From positions 1 to 64,000 of the forward strand of contig ONDF01000007.1 in NCBI GenBank assembly GCA_900316525.1: a stretch of 64,000 nucleotides of DNA, read 5' to 3'. The translations under genes and the position numbers were made by a program. Position 1 is the first letter of the stretch; every line of letters begins with the position of its first letter. Under the pieces are notes generated by a model. The model saw nothing but the letters and a program-made list of their open reading frames with translations. It did no database searches and had not been told where the DNA came from. Positions 43,656 through 53,555 of this stretch are shown here, piece by piece. This DNA is from an uncultured Bacteroidales bacterium (lineage in GTDB: Bacteria; Bacteroidota; Bacteroidia; Bacteroidales; UBA932).

Positions 43656-46600
43656 ATGGATAGAAGATGGATGACGGCGGTGCTGGCGCTGGTCCTGGCG
43701 CAGGCCGCCGGGGCGCAGACGCTCTATGAAGGCTTCGCGAACCCGCCGCAGGAGGCGCGGCCGCGCGTGTGGTGGCATTGGATGGACGGGAACGTGTCCA
43801 TTGACGGAATCACGAAGGATATCGAGTGGATGGAGCGGGCCGGGATCGGCGGGTTCCATCAGTTTGACGCGGGCGGTCTCGGGATGCGTCCCATCGTGGA
43901 CGAGACGATGCCGTACCAGTCGCCGCAGTGGCAGGTCGCGGTGCGCTATGCGATGAATCTGGCGGCGGAGAAGGGGATGGAGACCGCCGTGGCGTCGGCG
44001 CCGGGCTGGAGTTCCACGGGCGGTCCCTGGGTGAAGCCCGCCGACGCGATGAAAAAACTTACCTGGCGGACGAAGGAAGTGACCGGGGGTACGGTCCAGC
44101 TCATCCGCCTGCCGGCGCACTTTGACACGCCCGGCACCTATCAGAATATCTCCGACGGTGGCAACGCGGAGCACTGGTTCCAGCACGTGGCCACCCTGGC
44201 CGTCAAACTTCCCGATGCGGAGCGTTCCATGCAGGAAATGGGCGCGAAAGTCTCTTCTTCCGGCGGTTCTTTCACGGTCCGTGAACTCACGGACGGCGAT
44301 TTCGACCAGGACCTGCTGCTCCCGCTGGCCCAGGACGGAACGCATGCCTGGATCCAGTATTCCTTCGACCAGCCGCAGCTCGTGCGCGCCCTGACGCTCT
44401 GCGGCGGAAAGGTCCGCAGCGTCTGGCGGAATGAGCCGCCTACCTATGAGAACTACCTGGAAGCTAGCGACGATGGCGTCACCTGGCGGAAGGTGTGCGA
44501 CATTCCCTCGGCCAGCTGCCGAGTCTTGACGATGGACATCCCGGCCACCCGGGCCCGTCATTTCCGCCTGCAGGTCATCAACCCGCCGGTGGACTCCTCC
44601 CTGGTGCGTTTCGGTGTCCCGCCGACAGTCCCCAAGGGGACGAAGATTCCCGAATTCGTCCTGCACGGGGTAGTGAAGGTCAATCACGCCGAGGACAAGG
44701 CCGGTTTCGCCGCCCCGCACGATTTTGCCGATTACCTGACGCCGGATTCCTCCGACGCGGTGCACCGCATCGAGGACCTCAGCCTGATCGACGACAACGG
44801 ACGGATGATCTGGGACGTGCCGCCGGGACGCTGGCGCATCTACCGGTTCGGCGTTTCCCTGACGGGCAAGAAGAACCATCCCGCCCCGCCCGAGGCGACG
44901 GGCCTGGAGGTGGACAAGCTGGACCCGAAGGCCTGGGAGGCCTATTTCAAGGAATTCTTCCGCATCTATGAAGGCGCTCCCGTGCAGTACGTCCTGACGG
45001 ACAGCTACGAGGCCGGGCAGATGACCTGGACGGGGAACATGTTCGAGGAATTCAAGGCGCGCAGGGGGTATTCGCTCTTCCCGTGGCTCCCGGCGCTGAC
45101 GGGGGAGATTCTCCGCAGCACGGAAGAGACGGAACAGTTCCTCTTCGACTGGCGCCGGACGCTGGGCGAGCTGATGGCGGAGAACTACGACCGCCTGGGC
45201 GGCATCGCCCGGGAAGCGGGCTACAAGGGCCGCTACACCGAATCCCACGAGAACGGCCACGTGTTCGTGGGCGACGGCATGGACCTCAAGCGGACGGCGG
45301 ACATCCCGATGTCGGCCATCTGGATGGACAACGCCAACGACGGTTCCTCCATCCCGATGGCGATGGCGGACATCCGCGAATCGGCCTCCGTGGCGCACAT
45401 CTTCGGGCAGAACATCGTCGCTGCGGAATCCTTCACTACAAGCGGCGTGGGCGGGAAGAACTATTCCTACTGCCCGGAAAACATGAAGAATACGGCCGAT
45501 ATCGCTCTCTCCTGTGGCCTGAACCGGTTCGTCATCCACGAGTCCTCCCACCAGCCGGACGACACGCACCGGCCCGGCCTGGACCTCATCGGCTTCGGCC
45601 AATGGTTCAACCGCCACGACACCTGGGCGGAGGAAGCCCGCGCCTGGACGGACTATCTGGCCCGCAGTTCCTACCTGCTGCAGCAGGGCCGCTTCAAGGC
45701 CGATATCCTCTATTATTACGGCGAAGACAACTGCATCACCGGCCTGTTCGGGAACAAGCTTCCGGAGATCCCGGCCGGCTACGCCTACGATTTCGTGAAC
45801 CCGTACGCCCTGCAGCGGGCGGTGTTCCCGATCGACGGACATCTCGTCACCGAGTCCGGGATGAGCTACAAGCTGCTGGTCCTCGGCCCCAACTGCAAGA
45901 CGATGTCCTACGCGCTCCTTGAGCGGATCCTGTACCTGGCCAAGGCCGGGATTCCCGTTTGCGGGACCCTGCCGGAGCGCTGCGCTTCCCTCACGGACCA
46001 CCAGGAGGCCTTCGACCTGCTGCTCCTGCAGCTCAAGCCCCTGTTCCTGGACATGCCGGTGGAAGCCGCGCTGAAGGCGAAAGGCATCGAGCCGGAGTGC
46101 GTCCTTCCGGAGGGCTGGGCCTATGTGCACCGGGAGACGGACCGGGAAGACATCTGGTGGATCAGGAACTTCTCCGGCGCCCCGGGTTCCTCCGTCATCC
46201 TCGTCCGGGGCGGCGAAGGCCAGCCGCGGCTGCTGGATCCCGCCACGGGCCAGGTCCGCCGGATCAATGCGTCCACCTCGCAGGACGGTTACCGGTTCTT
46301 CAAACTCGATCTGGAAGCGAACGACGCCCTGTTCGTCGTCATCGGCAAGGCGCCGGAGACGCCCGTTCCGGCCGCCCACATCCGGAAGGAGCCGGTCCTG
46401 ACGATGGACGGTTCCTGGAAGCTTTCCTTCGAATCGGGCCTGGGAGCCCCTGCCACGGCGGTTTTCGACCACCTGATGTCCTATACCGAATCGAAGGACC
46501 CGAATATCCGGTATTATGCCGGCACGGTCACGTACCGGAAGACCTTCTCCTTGAAGAAGAAGCAGGTGAAGGGCGCGTCGGCCTGTGAAATCGACCTGGG

Positions 46601-46883
46601 CGACGTGAAGAACCTCGCCCGCGTGAAGGTGAACGGGTTTGACTTGGGCGTCGTCTGGAAGGCTCCTTTCCGGGTGGAAGTCCCGGCGGAGTACCTGCAC
46701 GCCGGCGTGAACGACCTGGAAGTGAAAGTGATCAACCTCTGGCCGAACCGGATCATCGGCGACCTCCAGCCGGACGCCCCGCGGAAATGGACCTTCACCG
46801 CCTCGAACTGGTACACGGCCGATTCGCCGCTCCTGCCTTCCGGCCTGCTGGGCCCGGTGACGGTGTCAAGCCTGCACGAGTAA
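43656..46883 (+). CDS. GH106-like glycoside hydrolase (alpha-L-rhamnosidase type)
   Basis: A 1075-residue secreted enzyme. A signal peptide ends AAGAQ at about 21. The catalytic part begins PRVWWHWMDGNVSIDGITKD with GIGGFHQFDAGG, the typical GH106 opening, and continues with YVLTDSYEAG and GRYTESHENGHVF. An inserted jelly-roll-like region lies at about 200-350 (WIQYSFDQPQLVRALTLCGG). The C-terminal domain (about 920-1070) is a GH2-like sugar-binding sandwich: YYAGTVTYRKTFSL, then VKVNGFDLGVVWKAPFRVEV and NDLEVKVINLWPNRIIGD. Known GH106 members release rhamnose from plant and microbial polysaccharides in the periplasm. Only a weak GATATTTG box precedes it. The last 18 bases overlap the convergent lplA. 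Confidence 0.8.
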   Translation: MDRRWMTAVLALVLAQAAGAQTLYEGFANPPQEARPRVWWHWMDGNVSIDGITKDIEWMERAGIGGFHQFDAGGLGMRPIVDETMPYQSPQWQVAVRYAMNLAAEKGMETAVASAPGWSSTGGPWVKPADAMKKLTWRTKEVTGGTVQLIRLPAHFDTPGTYQNISDGGNAEHWFQHVATLAVKLPDAERSMQEMGAKVSSSGGSFTVRELTDGDFDQDLLLPLAQDGTHAWIQYSFDQPQLVRALTLCGGKVRSVWRNEPPTYENYLEASDDGVTWRKVCDIPSASCRVLTMDIPATRARHFRLQVINPPVDSSLVRFGVPPTVPKGTKIPEFVLHGVVKVNHAEDKAGFAAPHDFADYLTPDSSDAVHRIEDLSLIDDNGRMIWDVPPGRWRIYRFGVSLTGKKNHPAPPEATGLEVDKLDPKAWEAYFKEFFRIYEGAPVQYVLTDSYEAGQMTWTGNMFEEFKARRGYSLFPWLPALTGEILRSTEETEQFLFDWRRTLGELMAENYDRLGGIAREAGYKGRYTESHENGHVFVGDGMDLKRTADIPMSAIWMDNANDGSSIPMAMADIRESASVAHIFGQNIVAAESFTTSGVGGKNYSYCPENMKNTADIALSCGLNRFVIHESSHQPDDTHRPGLDLIGFGQWFNRHDTWAEEARAWTDYLARSSYLLQQGRFKADILYYYGEDNCITGLFGNKLPEIPAGYAYDFVNPYALQRAVFPIDGHLVTESGMSYKLLVLGPNCKTMSYALLERILYLAKAGIPVCGTLPERCASLTDHQEAFDLLLLQLKPLFLDMPVEAALKAKGIEPECVLPEGWAYVHRETDREDIWWIRNFSGAPGSSVILVRGGEGQPRLLDPATGQVRRINASTSQDGYRFFKLDLEANDALFVVIGKAPETPVPAAHIRKEPVLTMDGSWKLSFESGLGAPATAVFDHLMSYTESKDPNIRYYAGTVTYRKTFSLKKKQVKGASACEIDLGDVKNLARVKVNGFDLGVVWKAPFRVEVPAEYLHAGVNDLEVKVINLWPNRIIGDLQPDAPRKWTFTASNWYTADSPLLPSGLLGPVTVSSLHE

Positions 46884-47846
46884 AGCGGTCAATTCCGCTG
46901 CAGAGAGCCTGTCGAAACAGTTTTCGACGGGCTCTTTGCTTAAGGTCGCCAGGATATCCTCCCGCGTGTAGCGGCAACCCTGCAGGGCGTCGGCAATCCG
47001 GTCGGCCGGCAGGTTCCCCAGGAAATCGCCGCTGAAGCGGAGGCCGTCGATGCAGCCGGCCTTGAGGGAGAAGGCGGCCTCGACACGGCCGCAGGCGAAC
47101 TTCTTTCCGACGCGGAAGGACGCGACGGGGGAGTGGCCGTAAATCCACGCCCAGGTGCGGAATTTGGCCGCCGCATCGGCCTCGATTTGCGCGATTTGCG
47201 CGTCCGTCAGGCGGATTTCCTCGTCATCCCCCGCGAGAAGGGCCTGTAAGGCCGCCTGGAACGCTTGGATGTCCGCGAACTGAGGAAGATATGCCTTGAG
47301 GTTCGCGACGCGGCTACGGACCGAGGAAACGCCCGCGGCGGAGAGCTTGCTCCCGGGGGCGGCCAGCGCCTGCGTAAGCGTGTCGATGTCGACATCGTAC
47401 ATCAGCGTGCCGTGAATCATCAGGCGGTCCTTGGCCATGCGCTTGGCATAGCCGGAACATTTGCGGCCGTCCACGAGGATGTCGTTCCGTCCGCTGACCT
47501 CCGCCGGTACGCCCAGCTGCCGGAGCGCGCGGGCCATGGTCTCGACATAGGCGGGATAGTCCGTCTCCAGGTCCCGGATGCGTCCGGTGATGGTGTAGTT
47601 GAGATTCTGCAGGTCGTGGTAGACGGCCCCGCCGCCGGTCACGCGTCGGGCCAGGACAATGCCCTTTTCCCGCAGATAGGGGAGATTGACCTCGGCGTAT
47701 GCGCTTTGGTTCAGGCCAATAATGACGGACGGCCGGTTCTGCCACAGGTAGAAAACCGGCTCGTCCGCCTTGAGTTGTTCCAGGCAGAACTCGTCGAACG
47801 CCATGTTGAAGTGCGGGTCGAGCGAGCTGTTCTGGAGGTATTTCAT
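46866..47846 (-). CDS. lplA: Lipoate-protein ligase A
   Basis: A 326-residue enzyme of the BPL/LplA/LipB family. The diagnostic blocks are RRVTGGGAVYHDLQNLNYTI (lipoyl-AMP loop) and GRNDILVDGRKCSGYAKR with the catalytic Lys, then HGTLMYDVDIDTL. It activates lipoate with ATP and attaches it to lysines of dehydrogenase or glycine-cleavage carrier domains. The start overlaps the stop of mmdB by one base (TAATG), which couples it to the Na+ pump operon, an odd partner. Near the 3' end a 13-bp palindrome (46905-46934) lies inside the coding region. Confidence 0.88.
   Translation of the reverse strand: MKYLQNSSLDPHFNMAFDEFCLEQLKADEPVFYLWQNRPSVIIGLNQSAYAEVNLPYLREKGIVLARRVTGGGAVYHDLQNLNYTITGRIRDLETDYPAYVETMARALRQLGVPAEVSGRNDILVDGRKCSGYAKRMAKDRLMIHGTLMYDVDIDTLTQALAAPGSKLSAAGVSSVRSRVANLKAYLPQFADIQAFQAALQALLAGDDEEIRLTDAQIAQIEADAAAKFRTWAWIYGHSPVASFRVGKKFACGRVEAAFSLKAGCIDGLRFSGDFLGNLPADRIADALQGCRYTREDILATLSKEPVENCFDRLSAAELTALLVQA
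46905..46934. repeat. GAGCCTGTCGAAA palindrome inside the lplA 3' end
   Basis: A 13-bp stem (46905-46917 with 46922-46934, one G-T pair) around a CAGT centre. Its wording (GAGCCTGTCGAAA) belongs to a class of short palindromes common between Bacteroidota genes, as I recall. Here it is translated as part of lplA and lies just after the stop of the convergent hydrolase, where it could act as a terminator for it. Confidence 0.6.
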
Positions 47847-48991
47847 TAACCGAGGAAGGCCAGGAGGATACCGGCCGCCACGGCGGAACCGATCACGCCG
47901 GCCACGTTCGGGCCCATGGCGTGCATCAGCAGGTGGTTCTTCGGGTCGATCTCGCGGCCCACGACCTCGGACACACGGGCGCTGTCCGGCACGGCGGACA
48001 CACCGGCGTTGCCGATGAGCGGGTTGATCTTCTTCGCCGGGTTCTTGATGAAGAGGTTCATGATCTTCACGAAGCACACGCCGCAGGTGGTGGCGATGAC
48101 GAAGGAGAGGAGGCCGAGACCGAAGATGAGGATGGACTTGGCGCTCAGGAACTTGTCGGCCTGGGTGGAAGCGCCCACGGTGAGACCGATCAGCATGGTC
48201 ACGACGTCGATCATCGGGCCGGCGGCGGTGTTCGCCAGACGGCGGGTCACGCCGCTTTCCTTCAGGAGGTTACCGAAGAACAGCATGCCCAGCAGCGGGA
48301 GACCGGACGGGACGATGAACGCGGTGGTCAGGAAGCCCACGATCGGGAAGATGATCTTTTCCTTCTGGGAGACCGCGCGCGGGGCGGGCATCCGGATGAG
48401 GCGCTCCTTCTTGGTGGTCAGCAGGAGCATGATCGGCTTCTGGATCACCGGGACGAGGGCCATGTAGGAGTAGGCCGACACGGCGATGGCGCCCATCAGG
48501 TCCGGAGCCAGCTTCGAGGACAGGAAGATGGCGGTCGGGCCGTCCGCGCCGCCGATGATGCCGATGGCGCCGGCTTCGTTCGGGGCGAACCCGAACGCCA
48601 GGGCCAGGAGGTAGGCGCCGAAGATACCCATCTGCGCGGCCGCGCCGATCAGGATGAGCCGCGGCTGGGAGATCAGGGCCGAGAAGTCGGTCATCGCGCC
48701 GATGCCGAGGAAGATCAGCGGCGGATACCAGCCCTGCCGCACACCCTGGTACAGGATGTTCAGGACCGATCCGTCCTCATAGATACCGATGTTCAGCCCC
48801 GGGAACATGGGGATGTTGCCGACAATCATGCCGAAGCCGATCGGAATCAGCAGCATCGGTTCCCACTCCTTCACGATGGCGAGCGTGATGAAGACCAGTC
48901 CGATGACGATCATCGCCACGTTCTGCCACGCGCAGTTGGCAAAACCGGTATATTCCCAGAACTGGGCGAGGGATTGGAAGATGTGCTCCAT
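47846..48991 (-). CDS. mmdB: Sodium ion-translocating decarboxylase, beta subunit
   Basis: A 381-residue polytopic membrane protein of the OadB/MmdB/GcdB family. Typical blocks: FLGIGAMTDFSALISQP, then GAIGIIGGADGPTAIFLSSK (the conserved Asp of the Na+ site) and SGLPLLGMLFFGNLLKESG, then NPLIGNAGVSAVPDSARV. It couples decarboxylation on the carrier protein to Na+ export across the inner membrane. The ATG at 48991 gives MEHIFQSLAQFWEYTG; the frame extends five codons upstream. The upstream gene is the biotin carrier (stop 7 bases before), and lplA overlaps the end by one base. Confidence 0.92.
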   Translation of the reverse strand: MEHIFQSLAQFWEYTGFANCAWQNVAMIVIGLVFITLAIVKEWEPMLLIPIGFGMIVGNIPMFPGLNIGIYEDGSVLNILYQGVRQGWYPPLIFLGIGAMTDFSALISQPRLILIGAAAQMGIFGAYLLALAFGFAPNEAGAIGIIGGADGPTAIFLSSKLAPDLMGAIAVSAYSYMALVPVIQKPIMLLLTTKKERLIRMPAPRAVSQKEKIIFPIVGFLTTAFIVPSGLPLLGMLFFGNLLKESGVTRRLANTAAGPMIDVVTMLIGLTVGASTQADKFLSAKSILIFGLGLLSFVIATTCGVCFVKIMNLFIKNPAKKINPLIGNAGVSAVPDSARVSEVVGREIDPKNHLLMHAMGPNVAGVIGSAVAAGILLAFLG

Positions 48992-48998
48992 ACGGAAA

Positions 48999-49424
48999 CT
49001 ACGCAATCGTTACGATCGGGTCGCCTTCCTGGAGGGTGTCTCCCTTATGCACGAGAATCTCGGTGACGGTGCCGTCCTTGGGGGCGGGGATCTCGTTCTC
49101 CATCTTCATGGCCTCAAGAATCACGAGCTTCTGGCCCTGCTTGACCTGCTGGCCTTCCTTGACGGAGATCTCGATGATGACGCCCGGAAGCGGGGAAGGA
49201 ACCTTCTCGCCGGCGCCGGCGGGCTTCGCCGCGGGAGCGGCGGCTGCAGGCGCAGCCTGCGCAGGGGCAGCCGCCGGCTGGGGAGCCGGAGCGGCGACCG
49301 GCGCGTTCTCGGACTCCACCTCGTAGGTGGCGCCGTTCACGGTCACATCGAACAATTTGCCTTCCTTGGGATTGACGGTCACGTTATACTCCTTGCCGCC
49401 GATCTTGAACTTGTACTCTTTCAT
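48999..49424 (-). CDS. mmdC: Biotin carrier subunit of the decarboxylase
   Basis: A 141-residue protein. The N-terminal 45 residues form a small strand-rich cap, an Ala/Pro linker spans about 44-70, and residues 75-141 are a biotinyl domain with EAMKMEN; the biotinylated lysine is Lys107. The carrier shuttles CO2 between the carboxyltransferase (MmdA) and the membrane decarboxylase (MmdB). Gene order A-D-C-B matches that of known methylmalonyl-CoA decarboxylase operons. Confidence 0.93.
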   Translation of the reverse strand: MKEYKFKIGGKEYNVTVNPKEGKLFDVTVNGATYEVESENAPVAAPAPQPAAAPAQAAPAAAAPAAKPAGAGEKVPSPLPGVIIEISVKEGQQVKQGQKLVILEAMKMENEIPAPKDGTVTEILVHKGDTLQEGDPIVTIA

Positions 49425-49439
49425 ATCGCTGTATTTGTT

Positions 49440-50405
49440 TTATCTGGGTAATTTTCTGAAAATCTGCTTCTTGTCGTTCCAGGCGGAACCTTCCTTGGGA
49501 CGCATCGTCAGGACGAAGGACTCGTTGTCGTGGACGGCGTCGGAGAAGTAAAGGTGCATGGCCATCGCGATGGCGGCATAGTCGTCGCCGCCCTGTTCCA
49601 TGTCCATGGCGAGGGCGATGACCGCCGCAATCTCGTCGGTCGGAGCGCCGGCAGGCACTTCGGCCAGGCCGGCCTTCTTGCCTTTCTTTTCCTTCTTGGG
49701 CTTCGGAGGCTGGTTCTTCGCTTCGGCCGCCTTCTTGGCGGGACGGTCGAAGAACAGCCAGAACAGGAACCACAGGATGGCGAGGGCGGTGAACACGACC
49801 GTGACCGCGACGAGGGAGAGGATGCCGCCGTGCGGGTCCTTCTCCGCCATGGCTTCGGCCTTCGAGGCGGCGTTCAGGTCGCCGTTGAAGATGCCCGGGC
49901 TGGGAACCGTCGGGGTCGGGACGGGCTCGAACTCCCGCTGACGCAGGTCGTGGGCCTCTTTCCGCATGGACATGCCGACCGGGATGTTGGCCGGGATGAT
50001 CAGGGAGTCGATGACGGTACGGCCGTCATTGGAGACGAGATAGACGGTGCTGCCCGGACGGACCTTGAAATTGGTATAGAAGGTGCCGTCGTCGCCGTTG
50101 CCGCTGGCATAGAACAGCGTGGTCTGGCGCGGGCCGATCTTGGTACGGAGGTCACCCTTGGGGATGATGCTCTTCTTCAGATTGGAGCGGTCGTCCGTCA
50201 GGAAGCACCCGGCGATGTTGACCGTCCCCTGGGAGGTGTTGAAGATCTCGATCCAGCCTCCCTGCCTTCCGTAGTCGTCCACGATGCCGGTGGAGTCCGG
50301 AACGGCCATGGCCTCGGCGATGATGAGGTCGATGACGTTCTGGGCGCGGAGGCTCGTGAAACTGACCGCGAGAAGGGCCAGGATGAGGAGAATGCGCTTT
50401 CTCAT
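49440..50405 (-). CDS. mmdD: OadG/MmdD-type subunit with N-terminal lamin-tail-like domain
   Basis: A 321-residue protein. A signal peptide ([22 protein letters not shown]) is followed by a lamin-tail-like beta domain (about 22-160: [20 protein letters not shown], then [13 protein letters not shown]). Next come one membrane helix (about 195-220, [20 protein letters not shown]), a Lys-rich linker and a cytoplasmic end with [15 protein letters not shown], as in OadG-type subunits. Delta/gamma subunits of this kind are usually about 80-110 residues and hold the pump together; the large periplasmic beta domain is unusual. It overlaps mmdA by 4 bases. Confidence 0.8.
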   Translation of the reverse strand: MRKRILLILALLAVSFTSLRAQNVIDLIIAEAMAVPDSTGIVDDYGRQGGWIEIFNTSQGTVNIAGCFLTDDRSNLKKSIIPKGDLRTKIGPRQTTLFYASGNGDDGTFYTNFKVRPGSTVYLVSNDGRTVIDSLIIPANIPVGMSMRKEAHDLRQREFEPVPTPTVPSPGIFNGDLNAASKAEAMAEKDPHGGILSLVAVTVVFTALAILWFLFWLFFDRPAKKAAEAKNQPPKPKKEKKGKKAGLAEVPAGAPTDEIAAVIALAMDMEQGGDDYAAIAMAMHLYFSDAVHDNESFVLTMRPKEGSAWNDKKQIFRKLPR

Positions 50406-51958
50406 AACGGAAGGTTGTCGTGTTTCTTGGCAGGGACTTCCTGCTGCTTGTTCGCGAGCTGCTCCAGGGCGCGGATCACGCGGAAACGGGTGTTCCGGGG
50501 CTCGATGATGTCGTCGATGTAGCCCTTCTGCGCGGCCTGGTACGGGTTGGAGAAGAGTTCCTCGTATTCTTTCTTCTTCTCGTCGAAGATCTTCTGGGCA
50601 TTCTCGGGATCGTCCTTCATGTCCTTCGCGTAAAGGACGTTCACGGCGCCGTCGGCGCCCATCACGGCGATGTTGGCCGTCGGCCAGGCGTAGTTCACGT
50701 CGCCGCGGAGCTGCTTGCAGCTCATCACGATGTGCGCGCCGCCATAGCCCTTGCGGAGGGTGACCGTCACCTTCGGGACGGTGGCCTCGCCGTAGGCGTA
50801 CAGGAGCTTCGCGCCGTTGGTGATGATGGCGCCGTACTCCTGCTGCGTGCCGGGCAGGAAGCCCGGGACGTCCACCAGGGTGACGAGCGGGATGTTGAAG
50901 GCGTCGCAGAAGCGGACGAAGCGCGCGGCCTTGCGGGAGGCGTTGATGTCCAGCACGCCGGCCAGCACGTCGGGCTGGTTCGCGACGATGCCGACGCTGC
51001 GGCCGTTCATGTGCGCAAAGCCCACGATGATGTTCTTGGCGAAATCCTTGTGGACCTCGAAGAAACGGTTGTCGTCCACGATGCTGCGGATGACGCCGTA
51101 CATGTCGTAGGCCTTGTTCGGATTGTCGGGGATGATGTCGTTCAGGGCGTCGTCGGTGCGGCTCACCGGGTCGTTCGTGGCGACCACGGGGGCTTCCTCC
51201 CGGTTGTTCTGCGGCAGGAAGGAGAGGAGCTCCTTGATGGTGGCGATGCCTTCTTCCTCGCTGGCGGCGGCGAAATGCGCCACGCCGCTCTTGGAGGCGT
51301 GGACGGAAGCGCCGCCGAGGGACTCGTGGTCCACCTCCTCGCCGGTGACGCTCTTGACGACCGCCGGGCCGGTGAGATACATGTAGGAGGTATTCTTGAC
51401 CATCAGCGTGAAGTCCGTGAGGGCGGGGGAGTAGACCGCGCCGCCGGCGCAGGGACCGAAGATGCCGCTCACCTGCGGCACCACGCCCGAAGCGAGGATG
51501 TTGCGCTCGAAGATCTCGCCGAAGCCGGCGAGGGCGTCGATGCCTTCCTGGATGCGGGCGCCGCCGGAGTCATTCAGGCCGATGATGGGCGCGCCGGCGC
51601 GGACCGCCAGGTCCATCACCTTGCAGATCTTCTCGGACATCGTCTTGGAGAGGGATCCCCCGGCGACCGTGAAGTCCTGGGCGAACACGTACACCAGGCG
51701 GCCGTCGACGGTGCCGCAACCGGTCACCACGCCGTCGCCGTCATAGTGCTGCTGGTCCATGCCGAAGTTCGTGCAGCGATGCTGGACGAACATATCGTAC
51801 TCCTCGAAGCTGCCTTCGTCGAGAAGGAGCGCAATCCGCTCGCGGGCCGTCAGCTTGCCCTTGGCGTGCTGGGCCTCGATGCGTTTCTCCCCGCCGCCGA
51901 GCCGGGCCTTCGCCCGCCGCTCGACCAGCTTCTGGATGTTGTCTGTCTGAATGCTCAT
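50402..51958 (-). CDS. mmdA: Methylmalonyl-CoA decarboxylase alpha subunit (carboxyltransferase)
   Basis: A 518-residue protein of the acyl-CoA carboxylase beta type. Typical blocks: [66 protein letters not shown], and near the end [20 protein letters not shown] then [16 protein letters not shown]. It moves the carboxyl group from methylmalonyl-CoA to biotin on the carrier subunit, giving propionyl-CoA, the last step of succinate-to-propionate fermentation. First gene of the operon; the promoter box lies at 51981-51988, 22 bases upstream. Confidence 0.92.
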   Translation of the reverse strand: MSIQTDNIQKLVERRAKARLGGGEKRIEAQHAKGKLTARERIALLLDEGSFEEYDMFVQHRCTNFGMDQQHYDGDGVVTGCGTVDGRLVYVFAQDFTVAGGSLSKTMSEKICKVMDLAVRAGAPIIGLNDSGGARIQEGIDALAGFGEIFERNILASGVVPQVSGIFGPCAGGAVYSPALTDFTLMVKNTSYMYLTGPAVVKSVTGEEVDHESLGGASVHASKSGVAHFAAASEEEGIATIKELLSFLPQNNREEAPVVATNDPVSRTDDALNDIIPDNPNKAYDMYGVIRSIVDDNRFFEVHKDFAKNIIVGFAHMNGRSVGIVANQPDVLAGVLDINASRKAARFVRFCDAFNIPLVTLVDVPGFLPGTQQEYGAIITNGAKLLYAYGEATVPKVTVTLRKGYGGAHIVMSCKQLRGDVNYAWPTANIAVMGADGAVNVLYAKDMKDDPENAQKIFDEKKKEYEELFSNPYQAAQKGYIDDIIEPRNTRFRVIRALEQLANKQQEVPAKKHDNLPL

Positions 51959-51980
51959 GGTAGAATGGTTAAAAATCATA

Positions 51981-51988
51981 CAAAGATA
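51981..51988 (-). promoter_or_regulatory. Promoter -7 box for the mmd operon
   Basis: TATCTTTG on the minus strand, 22 bases before the mmdA start codon. Confidence 0.6.
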
Positions 51989-52010
51989 GTGAATCTTCCT
52001 AAAGAAGACA

Positions 52011-52052
52011 AAAAAAATCGCCGGGGCAGCAAGCGCTCCGGCGACTTTTTTT
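52011..52052. terminator. Bidirectional terminator after yebC
   Basis: Seven A, then stem TCGCCGG (52018-52024) with CCGGCGA (52038-52044), then a T-run. Read on the minus strand it terminates the TPR-yebC transcript before the mmd promoter. Confidence 0.8.
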
Positions 52053-52064
52053 CGCAGGGAAGAA

Positions 52065-52823
52065 TTACACTTCCGCAGGCTTCATCGTGGTGTACACATT
52101 GGTGACATCCTCGTCGTCCTCCAGGAGGCCGGTGAGCTTGTCCAGGGTGGCGCGCTGGTCGTCGGTGACGTCCTTCAGCTCCACGTTCGGAATCTGCTCG
52201 AAACCGCCGGAAGCGAGTTCGTAGCCGTTCTCCTCGATGTACTTCTGGATCTGGCCGTAGGAGGTGTAGTCGCCGTAGATGACGATCTCGCTGGTCACGT
52301 TCTCGTCCTCGTCCTCGATCTCCTGGCGGAAGACCTCATCGGCGCCGAAGTCGATCAGCTCGAGCTCGAGCTCGTCCAGGTCGATGGGCTTCGCCGGATC
52401 CTCCTTGATGCGGAAGACGCACTTGTGGTCGAACATGAAGGCGACGCTGCCGCTCGTCTGGAGGGAGCCGCCGCACTTGGTGAAGTAGCTGCGGACGTTC
52501 GCGACGGTACGGGTGTTGTTGTCGGTCGCGGCCTCCACAAGGTAGGCGATGCCGAACGGGCCGAAGCCTTCGTAGATGATCTCCTTGAAGTCTCCGGACT
52601 TGGCCTCGGTGGCCTTCTTGATGGCGCGCTCGATGTTCTCCTTGGGCATCTGCTCAGACTTCGCCTCGGCGATGAGGGCGCGGAGGCGCGGGTTGCCGGT
52701 CACTTCGGGACCGCCCTGCTTGACGGCGATGGTGATTTCCTTGCCCAGCTTGGTGAAGGTCTTGGCCATGTGGCCCCAGCGCTTCAACTTGCGCTCCTTG
52801 CGGAATTCAAACGCTCTTCCCAT
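52065..52823 (-). CDS. YebC/PmpR/TACO1-family protein
   Basis: A 252-residue protein matching the family over its whole length: [20 protein letters not shown] start, [53 protein letters not shown] and the acidic C-terminal [15 protein letters not shown]. Long described as transcription regulators; more recent work links relatives to ribosome function at difficult peptide stretches. It lies 3 bases after the TPR gene and before a strong terminator. Confidence 0.92.
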   Translation of the reverse strand: MGRAFEFRKERKLKRWGHMAKTFTKLGKEITIAVKQGGPEVTGNPRLRALIAEAKSEQMPKENIERAIKKATEAKSGDFKEIIYEGFGPFGIAYLVEAATDNNTRTVANVRSYFTKCGGSLQTSGSVAFMFDHKCVFRIKEDPAKPIDLDELELELIDFGADEVFRQEIEDEDENVTSEIVIYGDYTSYGQIQKYIEENGYELASGGFEQIPNVELKDVTDDQRATLDKLTGLLEDDEDVTNVYTTMKPAEV

Positions 52824-52826
52824 GGC

Positions 52827-53498
52827 TTAGAACTCGATGCGGGTGATGTACTTGTCGATGTCGGAGGCCTCGACGGCCTGCGGATACTGGTCCTTGATCT
52901 TCTTGTAGCAGGCGAGGGCCTTGTCCTTGTCCCCGAGTTCCTCGGCGACCTGGCCGGCCTTCAGGAGGTAACCGGCGGCGAAGAGGTTGTCGGCGGTGGC
53001 GGCGGCCTTCTCGTAGGCGGCGAGGGCGCTCTTGTAGTCCTCGAGACCCACATAGGCGTCACCGATGCCGGCCTGGGCGCGGGACAGGAGGATCTTGTCC
53101 TCGCCGGCGTACTTCTTGAAATACTTGAGAGCCTTGTCGAAGTCGCCCGTCTGGAGAGCGCAGGCGCCGGCGTACAGGTACACGGCCTCACCGGCCTTGT
53201 CACCGTAGGTGCTGATGATTTCCTCGAAGCCCATGTTGTTGTCGTCGCCGTTCAGGGCGAGCTCGAAATCGCCGGCGGCGAATTTCTGCTCGGCCTTGAA
53301 CATTTCCTTCTGGGCCTCCGCCTTCTTGGGCTGGTAGATGAAGCGGTTGTAAGCGAGGATCGCGAGGGCGATCACGAGGACGGCTGCCACGCAGCCATAG
53401 ATGAGTTTGGCGTTCTTCTGGAAGAACAGTTCGGTCTTGGAAACGGCCTCAGCGGTCTTCTGCTGACGGAGTTCCTGCTCGTTGGGTTTGTTTGCCAT
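52827..53498 (-). CDS. Membrane-anchored TPR protein
   Basis: A 223-residue protein with one N-terminal membrane helix (about 33-52, LIYGCVAAVLVIALAILAYN) after a charged cytoplasmic tail, then a periplasmic tetratricopeptide region (DKAGEAVYLYAGACALQTGD, FDKALKYFKKYAGED, KSALAAYEKAAAT, DKALACYKKIKDQYP). It resembles YfgM-like ancillary proteins in layout, but the partner is unknown. Promoter box at 53556-53563. It is co-transcribed with yebC. Confidence 0.82.
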   Translation of the reverse strand: MANKPNEQELRQQKTAEAVSKTELFFQKNAKLIYGCVAAVLVIALAILAYNRFIYQPKKAEAQKEMFKAEQKFAAGDFELALNGDDNNMGFEEIISTYGDKAGEAVYLYAGACALQTGDFDKALKYFKKYAGEDKILLSRAQAGIGDAYVGLEDYKSALAAYEKAAATADNLFAAGYLLKAGQVAEELGDKDKALACYKKIKDQYPQAVEASDIDKYITRIEF

Positions 53499-53555
53499 AT
53501 CTTTTCGTTTGTTATTAAATCAATGTATGTGACCCCTATGGGCGCATTCAGCCTG

